Positions 35,678 through 46,918 of a stretch of DNA of 64,000 nucleotides are shown here, one piece after another. The stretch spans positions 10,862,394 to 10,926,393 of the forward strand of contig CM038470.1 of the NCBI GenBank assembly GCA_021464415.1. The letters run 5' to 3'. Source of the DNA: Lonicera japonica (taxonomy: Eukaryota > Streptophyta > Magnoliopsida > Dipsacales > Caprifoliaceae). Under the pieces are notes generated by a model. It saw only the letters and a list, made by a program, of their open reading frames with translations. It was not told where the DNA came from and did no database searches. Position 1 is the stretch's first letter; each line of letters opens with the position of its first letter. The position numbers and the translations under genes are program-made.

Positions 35678-37009
35678 CTAGGTTATACCCGTGCCATCCG
35701 GCACGGTAAATTAAGTAAGAACCGATAATAAGATAAAAATGAGTAACGTGTGATGAATCTAAATCGACAAACTTATTTTCAATATATCTTCATGCTAGAA
35801 CAACTAAAAGTAAACTGGATTTGACCGACTTGTTTTAAAATTTTAAAGAATCGTTTAATCATATTTTTTTTATCTTATTTTGATCTCAGCAAAATAAGTT
35901 TTTAACAAATTAAACTCAAGGCCATATGTGAAAATAATTTAATCACGTCTGTTGGTATGATTTGAAAATAGTTCAAAAATTTAACTGATATATTGTGAAC
36001 ACTCCTAAAAACGACATTCCAAGATGATGAATAATGTACGAACACATAAAATATTTTGATCTCGGTAAAATAAGTTTTTAACAAATTAAACTCAAGGCCG
36101 TATGTGAAAATAATTCAATCACGTCTGGTATGATTTAAAAATAGTTCAAAAATTTAAGTGATATATTGTGAATACTCCTAAAAACATCATACTAAGATGA
36201 TACATAATGTACGAACACATAAAGTACGTCCTTAAATGTTATTTAATAATTTTTATTATTATTTTTTTTACATAATTCTATAGTCATGATGGATCTTGTT
36301 TAATTGATCTTGATTAGTAAATTTTAAATATTAAATATTAAATTTTGAATTTTTTGTTTTAAGTTATGACATTTTTAATGTAGAAAAAATGATTGATATG
36401 TGAGAGTTTATTGTGTGTATATTATTGGCGTTAAATGTTACTCAATAATTTTTCTTATTTTTTTAACATAATTCTATAGTCATGATGGATCTTGTTTAAT
36501 TGATTTTGATTAGTAGATTTAAATATATTTTAAATATTAAATATTTTTTTTATTTTAAGATGAATCTTGTTTAATTGAATTATATTTTAAGTTATGGCAT
36601 TTTTTATGTAAAAATATTTATTGGTGTGTGAGAGTTTACTTTGTGTATATTATTGGTGTTAAATGTTACTTAATAATTTTTTTTTTACTTAATTCTATAG
36701 TCATGATGGATCTTGTTTAATTGATCTTGATTCGTAGATTTTAAATATTGAATTTTTATTAAATTTTGAATTTTTTTTATTTTAAGTTTTGGCATTTTTA
36801 ATATAGAAAAAAATATTGGTGTGTGAGAATTTATTGTGTGTATATTATTGGTGTGAGTGTTTTAACTTTGATGTGACATCTTGATGTGTGTATAAAACTC
36901 ATCCGATGGTGTAGAGTTAATGCACACCATAACATGTATATTTTTAACCATTAGATTTTTATACTTTTTAAAAATAAATTTGATCAAACTTAATGTTTTA
37001 TAATATAGA
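35678..37009 (-). mobile_element. non-autonomous Helitron, minus orientation
   Basis: On the minus strand the element starts TCTATATTATAAAACATTAA (right end, 37009) and ends in a hairpin (CCGTGCCGGATGGCACGG) followed by GTATAACCTAG (left end, 35678). It sits between host A and T, and unit 1 carries the empty site at about 15,726. The first 120 bp after its 5' end are related to the Helitrons at 9891 and 22134. The interior has tandem duplications: 35890-36050 with 36060-36220, and three copies of 'tagtcatgatggatcttgtt' (about 36280, 36478, 36700). Confidence 0.85.
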
Positions 37010-37348
37010 TTGATATTAATTGTTGGAGAATAAATAGTTCTGTGTAAATTTTTTTGTATAAAATATTTAATTTTTTTTTTATGTAAAATTCAGTTACCAC
37101 ATAAGATTTGTCCAATAATTTTATACAGGATTATTGGATATGCTTTAAGAGAGGTGAGGGATCAAATTCTTACTCTTATCTACTCTTGTCTTGTGAGTTG
37201 TCAAATTTTCTATCAAACTTCTTTTCCCAGTAAAAGCAACTTTTGAAAAGGAAATTTAAATTGCGTTTATTAACTACTTTATCAAAAGTTTTGAATAGCT
37301 ACTTTATCAAAGGCTACTTGGTTATGCTTAATGCATAAGCATCGTGCC

Positions 37349-37356
37349 TATAAAAG
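37349..37356 (+). promoter_or_regulatory. TATA box of DUF674 gene A3
   Basis: TATAAAAG lies 60 bases before the ATG at 37409. The in-frame upstream ATG at 37331 lies before the TATA box and so is outside the expected transcript. Confidence 0.7.
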
Positions 37357-37408
37357 GGCAAGAAACCAACTATCAAAATACACTCACACTAGAGAAACAA
37401 ACACATCA

Positions 37409-40172
37409 ATGGCAGACTCTAAAGTGATGAAACTGAAGCTGCTAATCGACAAAAAGGAGAAGAGAGTCCTCTTCGCCGAAGCAGGCAAAGATTTCGTCGA
37501 TTTCCTCATCAGCATTCTTTCTCTTCCGCTCGGCACAATCACCAGCCTTCTCGCCAAACAACCATCCATGATCGGCTCACTCCGCAACCTCTACAACTCC
37601 ATCGAAAACCTAAGCGAACAATACATCCAACCCAACCAACACAAATCCACCTTCCTCAAACCTAAACTCCCAGTCTCCGCCCTTCCAGTTCCCCTCCTAT
37701 CTCTCGATCCACCACCAGCAGGTTGCTCTAATTGCTCCAACAGGAATTATGTGGCGGGGGATGCGAGTACTGTTTGCCCTAATTGTAGGCGTTCTGTTTG
37801 CCCTAAATGTAGGTCTAAGATGTCGAGGGAGTCGTTTTCTTTTGGTGCAACGACTTATAGTTCTACGAATTTGTTTTCTAGTCCGTTTTCTAGTTCTCCG
37901 CCGGCGGATTTGTTTGGTTCTACGCCGGCGCCGTTTGGTTGTTCTACTCAGGCGTCGTTTTCTAGTTCTACGCCGGCGCCGGCGGTGAAGGAGGTGGGGA
38001 AGGAGGGGGGTTTAGTGAAGGGGGCGGTGTATATGGTGATGGATGATTTGGGGGTAACACCTATGTCTACTATATCTAGTATTACTTTGCTTAACAAGTT
38101 TAATATAGGCGACTTAAGTGTGCTTCAAGAGAAGGTGGTTCGTCTTGGCATTGATGAGGTATTGTTGCTTTTTTCTTATAATTGTACTCCCTCCGTATTA
38201 ATTTAATTATCCATTATTTTATTTTTAAATATTTTTAAATAAATTTCCATTTTTATATTTAATAAGTAATTAATTAAATTATTTTTTATTATTTTTAATA
38301 TTATCTTTTAAGGCTATTATCACTTTTTTTATTATGGGTCACACTACTTTTTTTATTAGAAAAAAAGTAAAGATTATTTTTTAAAATAAATATTTTCTCT
38401 TTGAGTAATCATTATGTTTATTTAGTTTTTAGTTTTTGAACAACTAAAATTGAAACGGAGGGAGTAGAATTTTAGCCTAGAGTAATGTAGTAATGATTTA
38501 CATACAAATCTCAGGGTGTACTTTACAATAATAAAATTATAAGTGTAAAGAAAAATATTTTCCTTAGGTTATCCATATTTTAAAGCAATTATTTCCTTAT
38601 TGGATTAAAATACTGTTTTGTGAAATTGCAATATGTGTGTTTTTATGGTTATAAGTATAGTTATTTTGGTAAAAACTTGCCCAACTTTTAAATCAAAGAT
38701 TTTTTTGTTGACATTTCTATGACTAGTAGTCTAGTACTCCATTAATAGAAGTTAATACTTAGTCAGATGAATGTACAGAAAAAAAAAGGGGTGATTTTTT
38801 TGTTGACATTCCTCTGACTATTAATACTCCATTAATAGAAGTTAACACTTAGTCAGATGAATATACAGAAAAAAAAAAAGAAAAAGGAGTTATTTGGTAA
38901 GATGTATTTCCTTTTTTTCTTTGTTGTTTACATGAAATCTTTTTTAAAAATTTTATTCCTGAATTGATCTTGCAAAATAGCTTGTTTTATTTTCTAACAT
39001 CTCGTAGAAATTACTTGTTTTACGGTCATTTTTCAATTTACAATCAAATGCACTAAAAAAAAGGCACTACTTTCAACATGATGGAAAGCAAGTGTAGAAG
39101 GGTTTTTGGCTATGGAAAACAAATATATAGATTAAGGTGGTGTTTGTTTGGATTTTTTAAAAATATTTTGAGTGTTTTTCTTATTTGGCTTACCAAATTT
39201 TAAAACTTCATTCAAGTTAAAATAATCATTTTTGTTTTTATTTTTTTTTTATATTTTAGAAAACGTTAAGAAATAAATAAAAAAAACAAAGATTATACAT
39301 TTTTATAAAATTTAAAAAATAGTGTAAGGTATGCAAATCAAATTAAAAAACAATTTTTCAGAACTATGCTTAAAAATAAATTTAAAATTTAAAACTCCAA
39401 TGAAACAAAACGTAAAGCCTTAAAATGCATTGAACAAGACATAGAATCTGGCACGGTATGCATTTTATTGGAGAAAACATTATTTGTTGACGCAAACGAG
39501 TTGGTAGATGCGCTCTTCACATTGTCTTCACTTATGTTTCACGTTGAAGAGATATTTTTTATCATTATATGTTTTCCCGAGTTAATAATTCTATTAGAGA
39601 TGCTAAAGCTAAATTTGTTTACTACTGGCGACATTAATTATATGCATGTGAAATTGAATTTTCAGTTCGAGACACACTAAATTTTGGGATTTGAGACAGA
39701 TATAATATATCTTATTGGTTAAGTGTTAGAATTGAGGGTGTCTTTTGGAATCCAATTCACTTGAGAAATGGATTCCAAAACTCAACCATAAGAAAAGAAG
39801 TACTTGTTGAATTCGACCAACCCAAAGAATTTAAACAAAATCAATAATAGTTGTTTCAGTGTTTTTTTAAAATAATAATAATTATTATTGTGATGGTTTG
39901 ATGCTAAATTCAAAAATTCAAGGACGTTGTTTTTTGTTTGAATTTGGGCCTAGCCACTGCAAAGTTATATATTCTTTTAGATGCAAAAGTCGTACATGAA
40001 CTCACTACGGAAAGAGTATAAACATTTGTGGCAAATCTGTTTTGGTTTTTCTTTTATAATTCAAAATTATGGAACTAAAATATATTTGTATATTTTTTGT
40101 TAGGCTTTGAAGCTGCTCAAGGCATCGTTGGAAAGCAAGACCGTTCTAACAAGCGTATTTCTAGAGGCGTAA
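37409..40172 (+). CDS. DUF674 family protein, gene A3 (two exons, FG-like linker)
   Basis: Exon 1 is 37409-38158 (250 codons) and exon 2 is 40104-40172, phase 0 (GAG|gtattg ... tttgttag|GCT), giving 272 residues. The N-terminal DUF674 part is nearly identical to A1 and A2. The six-Cys motif is intact (C106/C109, C123/C126, C131/C134, with CPNC and CPKC). The linker at residues 141-191 has FSFG, LFGSTPAP, FGCST and FSSSTPAPA, shorter than in A2. The C-terminal part runs MVMDDLGVTPMS...LGIDE, then ALKLLKASLESKTVLTSVFL from exon 2, the canonical form of this box. With a good TATA box and no damage, A3 looks like the best candidate for an expressed copy. Biochemical role unknown. Confidence 0.85.
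38187..38464. mobile_element. Stowaway MITE in A3 intron
   Basis: Ends CTCCCTCCGT and ACGGAGGGAG, with TA duplicated at 38185-38186 and 38465-38466. It is 278 bp, AT-rich, and absent from A1 and A2. It lies 28 bp after the exon 1 donor. Confidence 0.9.
39135..39419. mobile_element. Tourist-like MITE shared by A introns (A3 copy)
   Basis: Same element and position as 3137-3418. The TTA flanks are kept. Confidence 0.62.
39440..39680 (+). pseudogene. fossil second DUF674 repeat inside A3 intron
   Basis: Counterpart of 3440-3595. It is open for about 70 codons (39468-39680) with EKTLFVDANELVDALFTLSS. Still in intron position, upstream of exon 2. Confidence 0.48.
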
Positions 40173-40989
40173 GCAAGCTGTTTTCATATTCCACCTGGTA
40201 CTGTTTCTTTTTCGATAGTTCTTAAAGAGTAATTTGGGGACATGTTTTAAAGATGCCAACAAATTATTTATGGTTATGTAAATAGTTAATTTAATTTTCT
40301 ACAGTATGTTTGTAATTATCCCGATCAATGGTTAATTAATGACTTGCTGTTACATCATAGTGTGCTTTAGAAATTAGAATGTGTGTGTGGATATACATGG
40401 AAGCATTATTTCTTTTTATTTTCTCCTCATTTCTACCTTTGTTGACATTTTAGCGTATTTGTATTTGCATTAGGCATTCTTTCATTTGCTTTGTAGTTTA
40501 CATTTTATTTTTCTCCTAACAAAGTCGAAAAGATTCACTTTTAGCAATGATATACTTAATGTCTTCATCAGTCGGTTTTTCAAATCTAGAACATTGGTGG
40601 ATTGTATATTCTTACAATAAAACCAATTGATATATGCAGTATGTTTGTTAAAAGCAATATATCCTTTTTTTAAAGGAATAGAGTTAATTAAATTAATTAC
40701 TATTTACTAATATCAGTTAAGAAATCAAATCATATATAATTTTAGCATACTTTCAATAAACAATAAGTAATTTCATTTTTTGTGGCGCACAAAAGATCGT
40801 GTAATTTTGTTGTACGCAGTGCATAAAAGATTATTTAAAAGACTTAATAGACTAAAAATTTCTCTTGACATCAATGATAAAATGGTCCAAAGGATAGAAG
40901 ACCAAAATCAAACCTATTTATAAAATTTATATTCGCTAACCATCACCGTAGAGTCAAAGAAGCCTCAACATAAGACACTCCCTTGCAAC

Positions 40990-41326
40990 CGAAGCTCTCT
41001 TGGCTTCGGGTGCTGATTGTTCTATCAAAGTATTCACTCATTTACATCAAGCTGCCTTAAAAGTCCCCATTCCCATTTCTAATCACAACTTCAATACCAT
41101 TCGCATTTTTAATATTAACTCCAATCCCTTTTGTTTTTCAAACAGTCAAGCAAGAAAACCGTTCTTTACTTTTTTTTAACTGTAATTTTTTTGACAATTT
41201 TTATTTTTTTACTTTAACCCTAATTACTCTTATATTATTTTCAGAAACGAAATTGAGAAATTTTGTATGCTTTTGGTTTTAGAACTTATGAATTTCTTTA
41301 TCTCTTTTAACATAGAACATTAGAAA
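40990..41326 (+). pseudogene. unidentified duplicated gene fragment, unit 3 copy (cut)
   Basis: Matches 19920-20245 of unit 2. Homology ends within the last exon at about 41,326 ('acattagaa' then unrelated sequence). This marks the right breakpoint of the tandem duplication. Confidence 0.4.
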
Positions 41327-43621
41327 TAATAATTATTTTCACTTTGTATTTTTTATTTTTAAATAAAATGATTTGTATGCGATAAAGAATACATGCATTA
41401 TTTTTAGAATTCATGTTGATTTGATACTTACTTTTACATTTTCGAAAAACTTGCAAACTCATTTTAAACTGGTAGTTGTAAAAATAATATTATGTAACTA
41501 CAATATTTTATAAGTACTGAGATGCATTCTCTTACTTATTTGCTATATAAGAGCATACTTTATGTGAGTTTAATATAAAAGTTTTGAAAACGCGATAAGT
41601 AGCAATCATTTCTAACAATAATGTGAGTGTAAAATTAAAACAACTAAACATAACAATCATTCCTAACAATAATGATTTTTGACCTTATATATTTTTATAA
41701 TAATTTTTTTTATGCGTGTTGTTAGGAAAACGCAAAAAAATATACTAAATGTATTTAGTAAAGTCATAATGATAATAACATGTGTCATTTACATTTAAAA
41801 TTACACGTTGCAGCTATACCTAAATAATATTTTTATTGTAATTTTTAAAATGTGAAAAGTAATTTCGTAATTTCACAAATCTACCAAAATTCTTCTCACT
41901 CCTTATGAATAGTATAGATAACATATAAACCAAGTTTATAACATCGAACTTCACATTTAATAATAGAATAGTCTATAATATAAATATTCTACGCGTGTGC
42001 AATGTAATACTTATTAATTCTTTATGATAAAATAAGATAATAATATTTGGTGTAATTGTAAGTAAATGTATTTTTTATGTCGGAGATTGTGAGTTTAAAT
42101 TCCATCTTTAATATTCTTTTAGAACAATTTCGGCACGAGATGTTATAATTTTATGTAGTTTTGTGTGTATACTAAAACCCATAAACATGTTTAATATATA
42201 TACAATATAGATAAAATCTTTGAAAAGGCGCCAACATGGAACTACTAGAATGGCTGTAGAAATTATACTACGGTTTCGTAGTTGATCATACAATAATTCA
42301 CTCTCAAAAATAAACCCGTGCAAAGTATGCCTTTTGAAATAATTGTCTAATTTTTTTTAGGAAATGACTTTAAGAATGTAATAAATCTATACAATGTATC
42401 AAATCTTTTGAATGGTGTATATATTTTGGGGTTGTTATTCACGCACATTATTTTACTCTTTAACACTCTTTTTTAAAAAATATTAATTATTTTATTGACA
42501 CGCAACTTTTTTTTATTTTTAATTAATAGTTAAAACTTTACTCTCAAATTAATACGGAGTAATAATTAATCCAAATCATTTAACAAATTAATTATTAACC
42601 TCATTAATTAAAAACTATTTTATTCTTCTTCTTCATCATTCATCCAAATTATCATCCCTCTCCACCACCACCGCCGCTACTGCTGCCACCGCCATCCAAA
42701 TCATCATTCATCTCCAAAAGAAGTAGGATACTTATATTTTTTTTATTCATTTACGTTTCATCTCATTCCTAAATCATTGGATAGAAAGAAACATCGAAAA
42801 AAATATATATAAGAAAATCGAAACAAAGCACAAATAATGTTTGCTTGATTCCTAGGAATCGAGTGTTTTTCATCATACTTGGTCCACAATGATCGAGTAA
42901 AGAAAACGTCACTTGATCTTAAGGAATTGAGTTAAACTTTTTGTCATTTTCTTAATTCCACTAGGTTCCTTAAGAACGAGTGACGTGTACTTTATTCGGT
43001 TCCTTTACTCATTTTTTCTGGGGCCGAGTATGATGAACACCACTTAGTTCATAAGAACTGAATGTACCTTCATCCATGGCATAAAATATGTGTAAATTTG
43101 AGTATAAATGGATCTGATTAAAAAATAATAATTCATTAATTATCCTTGAGTGGTTCATACTTTCTATAAGCTTGACATTATAATCATCTGCTTAAATAAT
43201 ATCTATTTTTTTTCAAAGAGGAGAATGAGTGAGATTATGTCACAAGTGGATGTAAACATAAGGTATATTAGCAGCATGGCAGCTAATTAAGCCGTGAATG
43301 ATCGGTTCATTTGTAAAAAGAATAAGATTAAATATGAGATTTATGTGGTGAGTGGAGTGACTTAATTTATTTATTTCACGCCACAAATTGTTGTAAACAT
43401 AAGGTACAATAATAGCATTGTACCTAACTGAGCCTTGAAAGATTGGTTAATTTGTGGAAAATGAATATTGAATATGAGATTTATGGGGTGATTAGAGTAT
43501 TTAATTTATTTATTTGAATTGTAAAGAGAGATGAGTGTTTTTTAAATTAATATTAATTGACCTTAAAATTATATGGAGTATTATAAAAGGGAATGCGTAG
43601 TTTACTTTATATATATATATA
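41327..43621. other. gene-free intergenic region
   Basis: AT-rich, no supported gene. A foldback segment lies at about 42855-43075: 'tcatcatacttgg' and 'agtaaag' arms mirrored by 'ccgagtatgatga' and 'cctttact'. A short CCACCACC-rich stretch at 42660-42700 has no extended frame. Confidence 0.5.
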
Positions 43622-44481
43622 TGTGATGGTGCAAATTATTAGCCCAATTCGCCTCCCCAACCACGGGCTGATGCGTGGTCGTTCAGGTTAGCCATCAGAC
43701 CTATCACAACATAAAGACCTCGAAAGAGCCCTATTGGTTCATTGTAAGGAGGATGAAGCTCTTTAGGAATTAAGTACCTGCTCAAGACATAATTACGAAC
43801 AACAAATTGCGAAGTTCAGGCTCCAGATCTCTTTCTCGTCCAACCACTCTACCAAAGTGATTTGTAGAAGTATGGGCGACTGTCACCTACTCTGCAGAGT
43901 GTACATAACTCCCCTCACTTTCATTAAATATAATTACTAACTGCATTTAATGCACCAGAATTCATAGAAAAGCCAAGTCAGAGTTGGTAATGGTCGAAGC
44001 ATAGTTCCAGACTTGTTCTAGCCACACGCTTCCTCCAGTCATATATATATAAGAAGCATTTGCTTCTTTCAACAACCAAGTTTAACCAAGTTCAAACAAA
44101 CAACAACAAAGAGAATCCAACATTCAATAGCAAGACGATAAGGGAGATAATATGAGCGTATAACACCTAGAAAAACTCCTAGAATAGAGAAACCAGCACT
44201 TGTATGTCCTGAGTGCACTCCTATTATAACATTGTGAATATCGAGTGGTTAGAGAGGCTTATGTGAGTTTATAGCACTTTTTTATTTATAATCAATACAA
44301 GGCAAACTGAGCTCCTAGCTCCATTCCATAGAGGAGGACTAACCCGTATCTTCATACGAGGTCAACCTCCTCTATACATCTTTGACTTTCTCAAATTCTT
44401 TACATAGTTGTTATTCCAATCATTCGATACAACTATTTGACTACGTGGTTTAAAATACCCTTCTAAATTTTAGCACTAACA
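43622..44481. mobile_element. probable solo LTR (860 bp)
   Basis: Starts TGTGATGGTGC and ends AGCACTAACA, with ATATA on both sides (43617-43621 and 44482-44486). The flank is an AT repeat, so this duplication is weak evidence. It has a TATA-like 'catatatatataag' (about 44,040). Its 3' half matches window positions 1-355. No internal domain is present. Confidence 0.55.
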
Positions 44482-45304
44482 ATATATATAAAGAAAAGCA
44501 CATTAATTTTGTAAACTAGTATTACTACTGATGGTATCATATATTTATAATTAAAATTTGGAAATATATAATGTTATTATATATTGAATTATTAGGGATG
44601 GAAAATGGCACAACCTTTCATTTAGTTTTAAAAAATATATGTTTAATCTTTTACAAATTTAAATAGTATATTTTTTTTAAATAAAGTACATTAATTTTGT
44701 AAACAAGTGTTACTATTAATGGTACAATTTATTTGTAATTAAAATTTTAGAAATATATAATGTCATTGTAATAATAACAAGATGGCAAATTGTTCAAAAT
44801 ATTTATTTTTATAAATTAACCCAACGTAACTTTAATGAGGTGGCGAGACGGGTTCGAATTTAAGCATCTCATAAACGGGGCAAATTCGATTTTTTCAATT
44901 AAAACCACCTCAATCTAGTCGGGTTGAATATATATATTTTTGCACCTCGAGTTTGGCTTTAGCAACCATCCTTGCTTGAGAATTATATCGATTGCCATCT
45001 CTATTTCTGATAGCTCATTTATATGAGTTTAGAAAAAGTCCAGCTTATTATAGTGTGATTTGTTGCGCATATAATTTTATTAATATATGGTTTAGGTTGC
45101 GTGTTGTTTAAAAATTAAGTATTTTTATTCAATTTCATTTTTTTTTAACTGTTATTTTTTTTACGTGGATGTGCCGTTCGTCGCAAGTAATACTTAGTAT
45201 TTTAAAAAGAAAGAAATATGTCAAACTGAAATATTATAGGGAATGTTAAAACTAATTTGCATAAAGCAAAACAAAAGCTTTTCCCAATTGCATTGGGTAA
45301 TTAG
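44482..45304. other. gene-free intergenic stretch
   Basis: AT-rich sequence, with two diverged copies of a 'gtaaactagtattactactgatggtatc'-like segment (about 44513 and 44700) that suggest a local duplication. Nothing else recognised. Confidence 0.4.
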
Positions 45305-45319
45305 CATTTTTGACCCTTA

Positions 45320-45641
45320 GGCCTCTTTTGGTTCACGGATGGGAAATCAATTCCCTTATCTTTCCCATGAAAGTGAGAAACTAAATTTTCTATCAAGTTT
45401 CATTTCTTGTGTTTGGTAAAGCATGGAAAGTATTTATGTAAGGCTATTATCGTCCAAATTTTTTGTAATAAATGCTTGAAAATCATATAGGAAAATCAAT
45501 CCCATGTGTTTTGAGAGGAATGGTTTTACCCCCTACTTTTTCCTCTCTCGGGAAAGTGTTTCCAGAATTTGTGCTTGCCAAACAAAGGAAAGGAAAGCCT
45601 TTCCTTTCCCGAGTACTAAAATCCGTGAACCAAATGAGGCC
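45320..45641. mobile_element. Tourist-like MITE nested in the MULE left TIR
   Basis: Ends GGCCTCTTTTGGTTCACGGA and TCCGTGAACCAAATGAGGCC, 20 bp with one mismatch. TTA is at 45317-45319 and 45642-45644. It splits the left arm of the surrounding MULE, so it arrived later. Confidence 0.9.
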
Positions 45642-46015
45642 TTAAAGTTTATCACTTTTTTCATGATCGTCCTGGATCTTTTTTTTTTCGGCTGAATCAT
45701 CCCTAAAGTTTGCTTCACGTCCCACATTCGGCCAAAAGTGGACGTCCTGTTAAAAATGTGGACGAAAAACGTATGTGTAAGGCATGAGTTGACTGTAAAG
45801 GGGCAATTTGGGTATTTCAAATGAAAACAAAGGAAAACTTATCTATCCCCCCATTCGCCTTATCCAATTTCACCGTCAGAGCTTACTACGCGGGGCGGAC
45901 TTGTGATTTGGTAATTTTTCTTGCTAATGATGGAGTCTCCATTTAATGATGATGAATTAAAAAAAATTTGGAGATTTTCTTGGGGAAATTATTCTCCGAT
46001 TGGCTTATCTGAGTA

Positions 46016-46301
46016 ATGGTGTCAAGGAACTTGGATGCCATTTTCTCGGCTTCCACTCGCGAGTATACACCACTAGTTAAGGAATTGTGGAAGAATAAAG
46101 CCTTTCAAGCCACATATAGCCACATAAATGAACTAGTTATGCTTCCTAGAGTTGCTAATTATTTTTTAGACCGGATGAGACTTTTGCTCATTGAAACTGA
46201 GAAAGAAATGTGAGCAAACATTATTTTGCATTCGATGGTTTTTTATGCAAATTCTAATGCATTTTTTTTTCCTTTTGAAGGTTGTTAAGATTGCTAGGGT
46301 A
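46016..46301 (+). pseudogene. captured exon fragments resembling an extra-large G protein (XLG)
   Basis: 46016-46174 reads NLDAIFSASTREYTPLVKEL, then WKNKAFQATY and LVMLPRVANYFLDR. This resembles the helical part of plant extra-large GTP-binding proteins (NELEMLPRVA.YFLDR in my memory of the family). After about 106 bp, an acceptor-like TTTTGAAG leads to VVKIARV (46281-46301), which is how the next XLG exon should begin. So an intron and two exon ends seem to have been captured. The donor GT is gone and stops follow. It lies inside the MULE, consistent with Pack-MULE capture. Confidence 0.6.
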
Positions 46302-46918
46302 GAAAAAAAGTATTCTACAATTAAAAAGAAAGCAAAAAAAATATATAAAAAACCTTATCCAAACAATGAAAGCAAAATTCACTCGTATTGACACCAGAAG
46401 CAAAAACAAGTAAAGGAAAACAATTAAATCCGCCTAGATCCAGACCAGATTGATGCTAAACAGCCAAAATAAGAAGAAACAACCACCGATCCAGGAGGCG
46501 CGTCAAGCGGCGGACTTGGTGGAATGCTTCGGCAGCAGAGGTGGAGATAGTAGAAGGAGGCGGGAGAGGATGAACGAGAACGAAAACTTTCATACCATTG
46601 TTGTGACCATTGGTGCCACATATGAAGTAGTACCTCTTAGCTTGGGTGAGGAGAGAGAGGCGAGAGGGGAAGGGGGAAGAAGACGATTTGGGGAAGGGGG
46701 GAGATAAGGTTTTTACTTACTTTTGATTTGAAATTCCGAAATCGCCCCTGCACAATTGACCTCATACCTTGCGCGTGCATTTTTAGTCCACCTCTTTAAC
46801 AGGATATTCACTTTTAAACGAATGTAAGGACGCATATCAAACTTTAGGAATGATTCAACTATTTTTTTTTTTTCAAAATAACCGTAAAAAAAATGATAAA
46901 CTTTAATAATAAAAAATG

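Larger units (their letters stand above)
45305..46918. mobile_element. Mutator-like element with long TIRs (Pack-MULE type)
   Basis: The left arm (45305-45319 plus 45645-45870) and the right arm (about 46690-46918) are imperfect inverted copies over more than 200 bp. Shared landmarks are CATTTTT ends, 'aaagtttatca', 'gaatcatccctaaagtttg', 'cctgttaaa' and 'caatttgggtatttcaaat' (right arm in reverse). Flanks GGTAATTAG and TTAATTATC share TAATTA, a weak target duplication. Between the arms lie captured exon fragments (46016-46301) and a GC-rich segment (46450-46705). No MURA transposase was seen. Confidence 0.75.
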
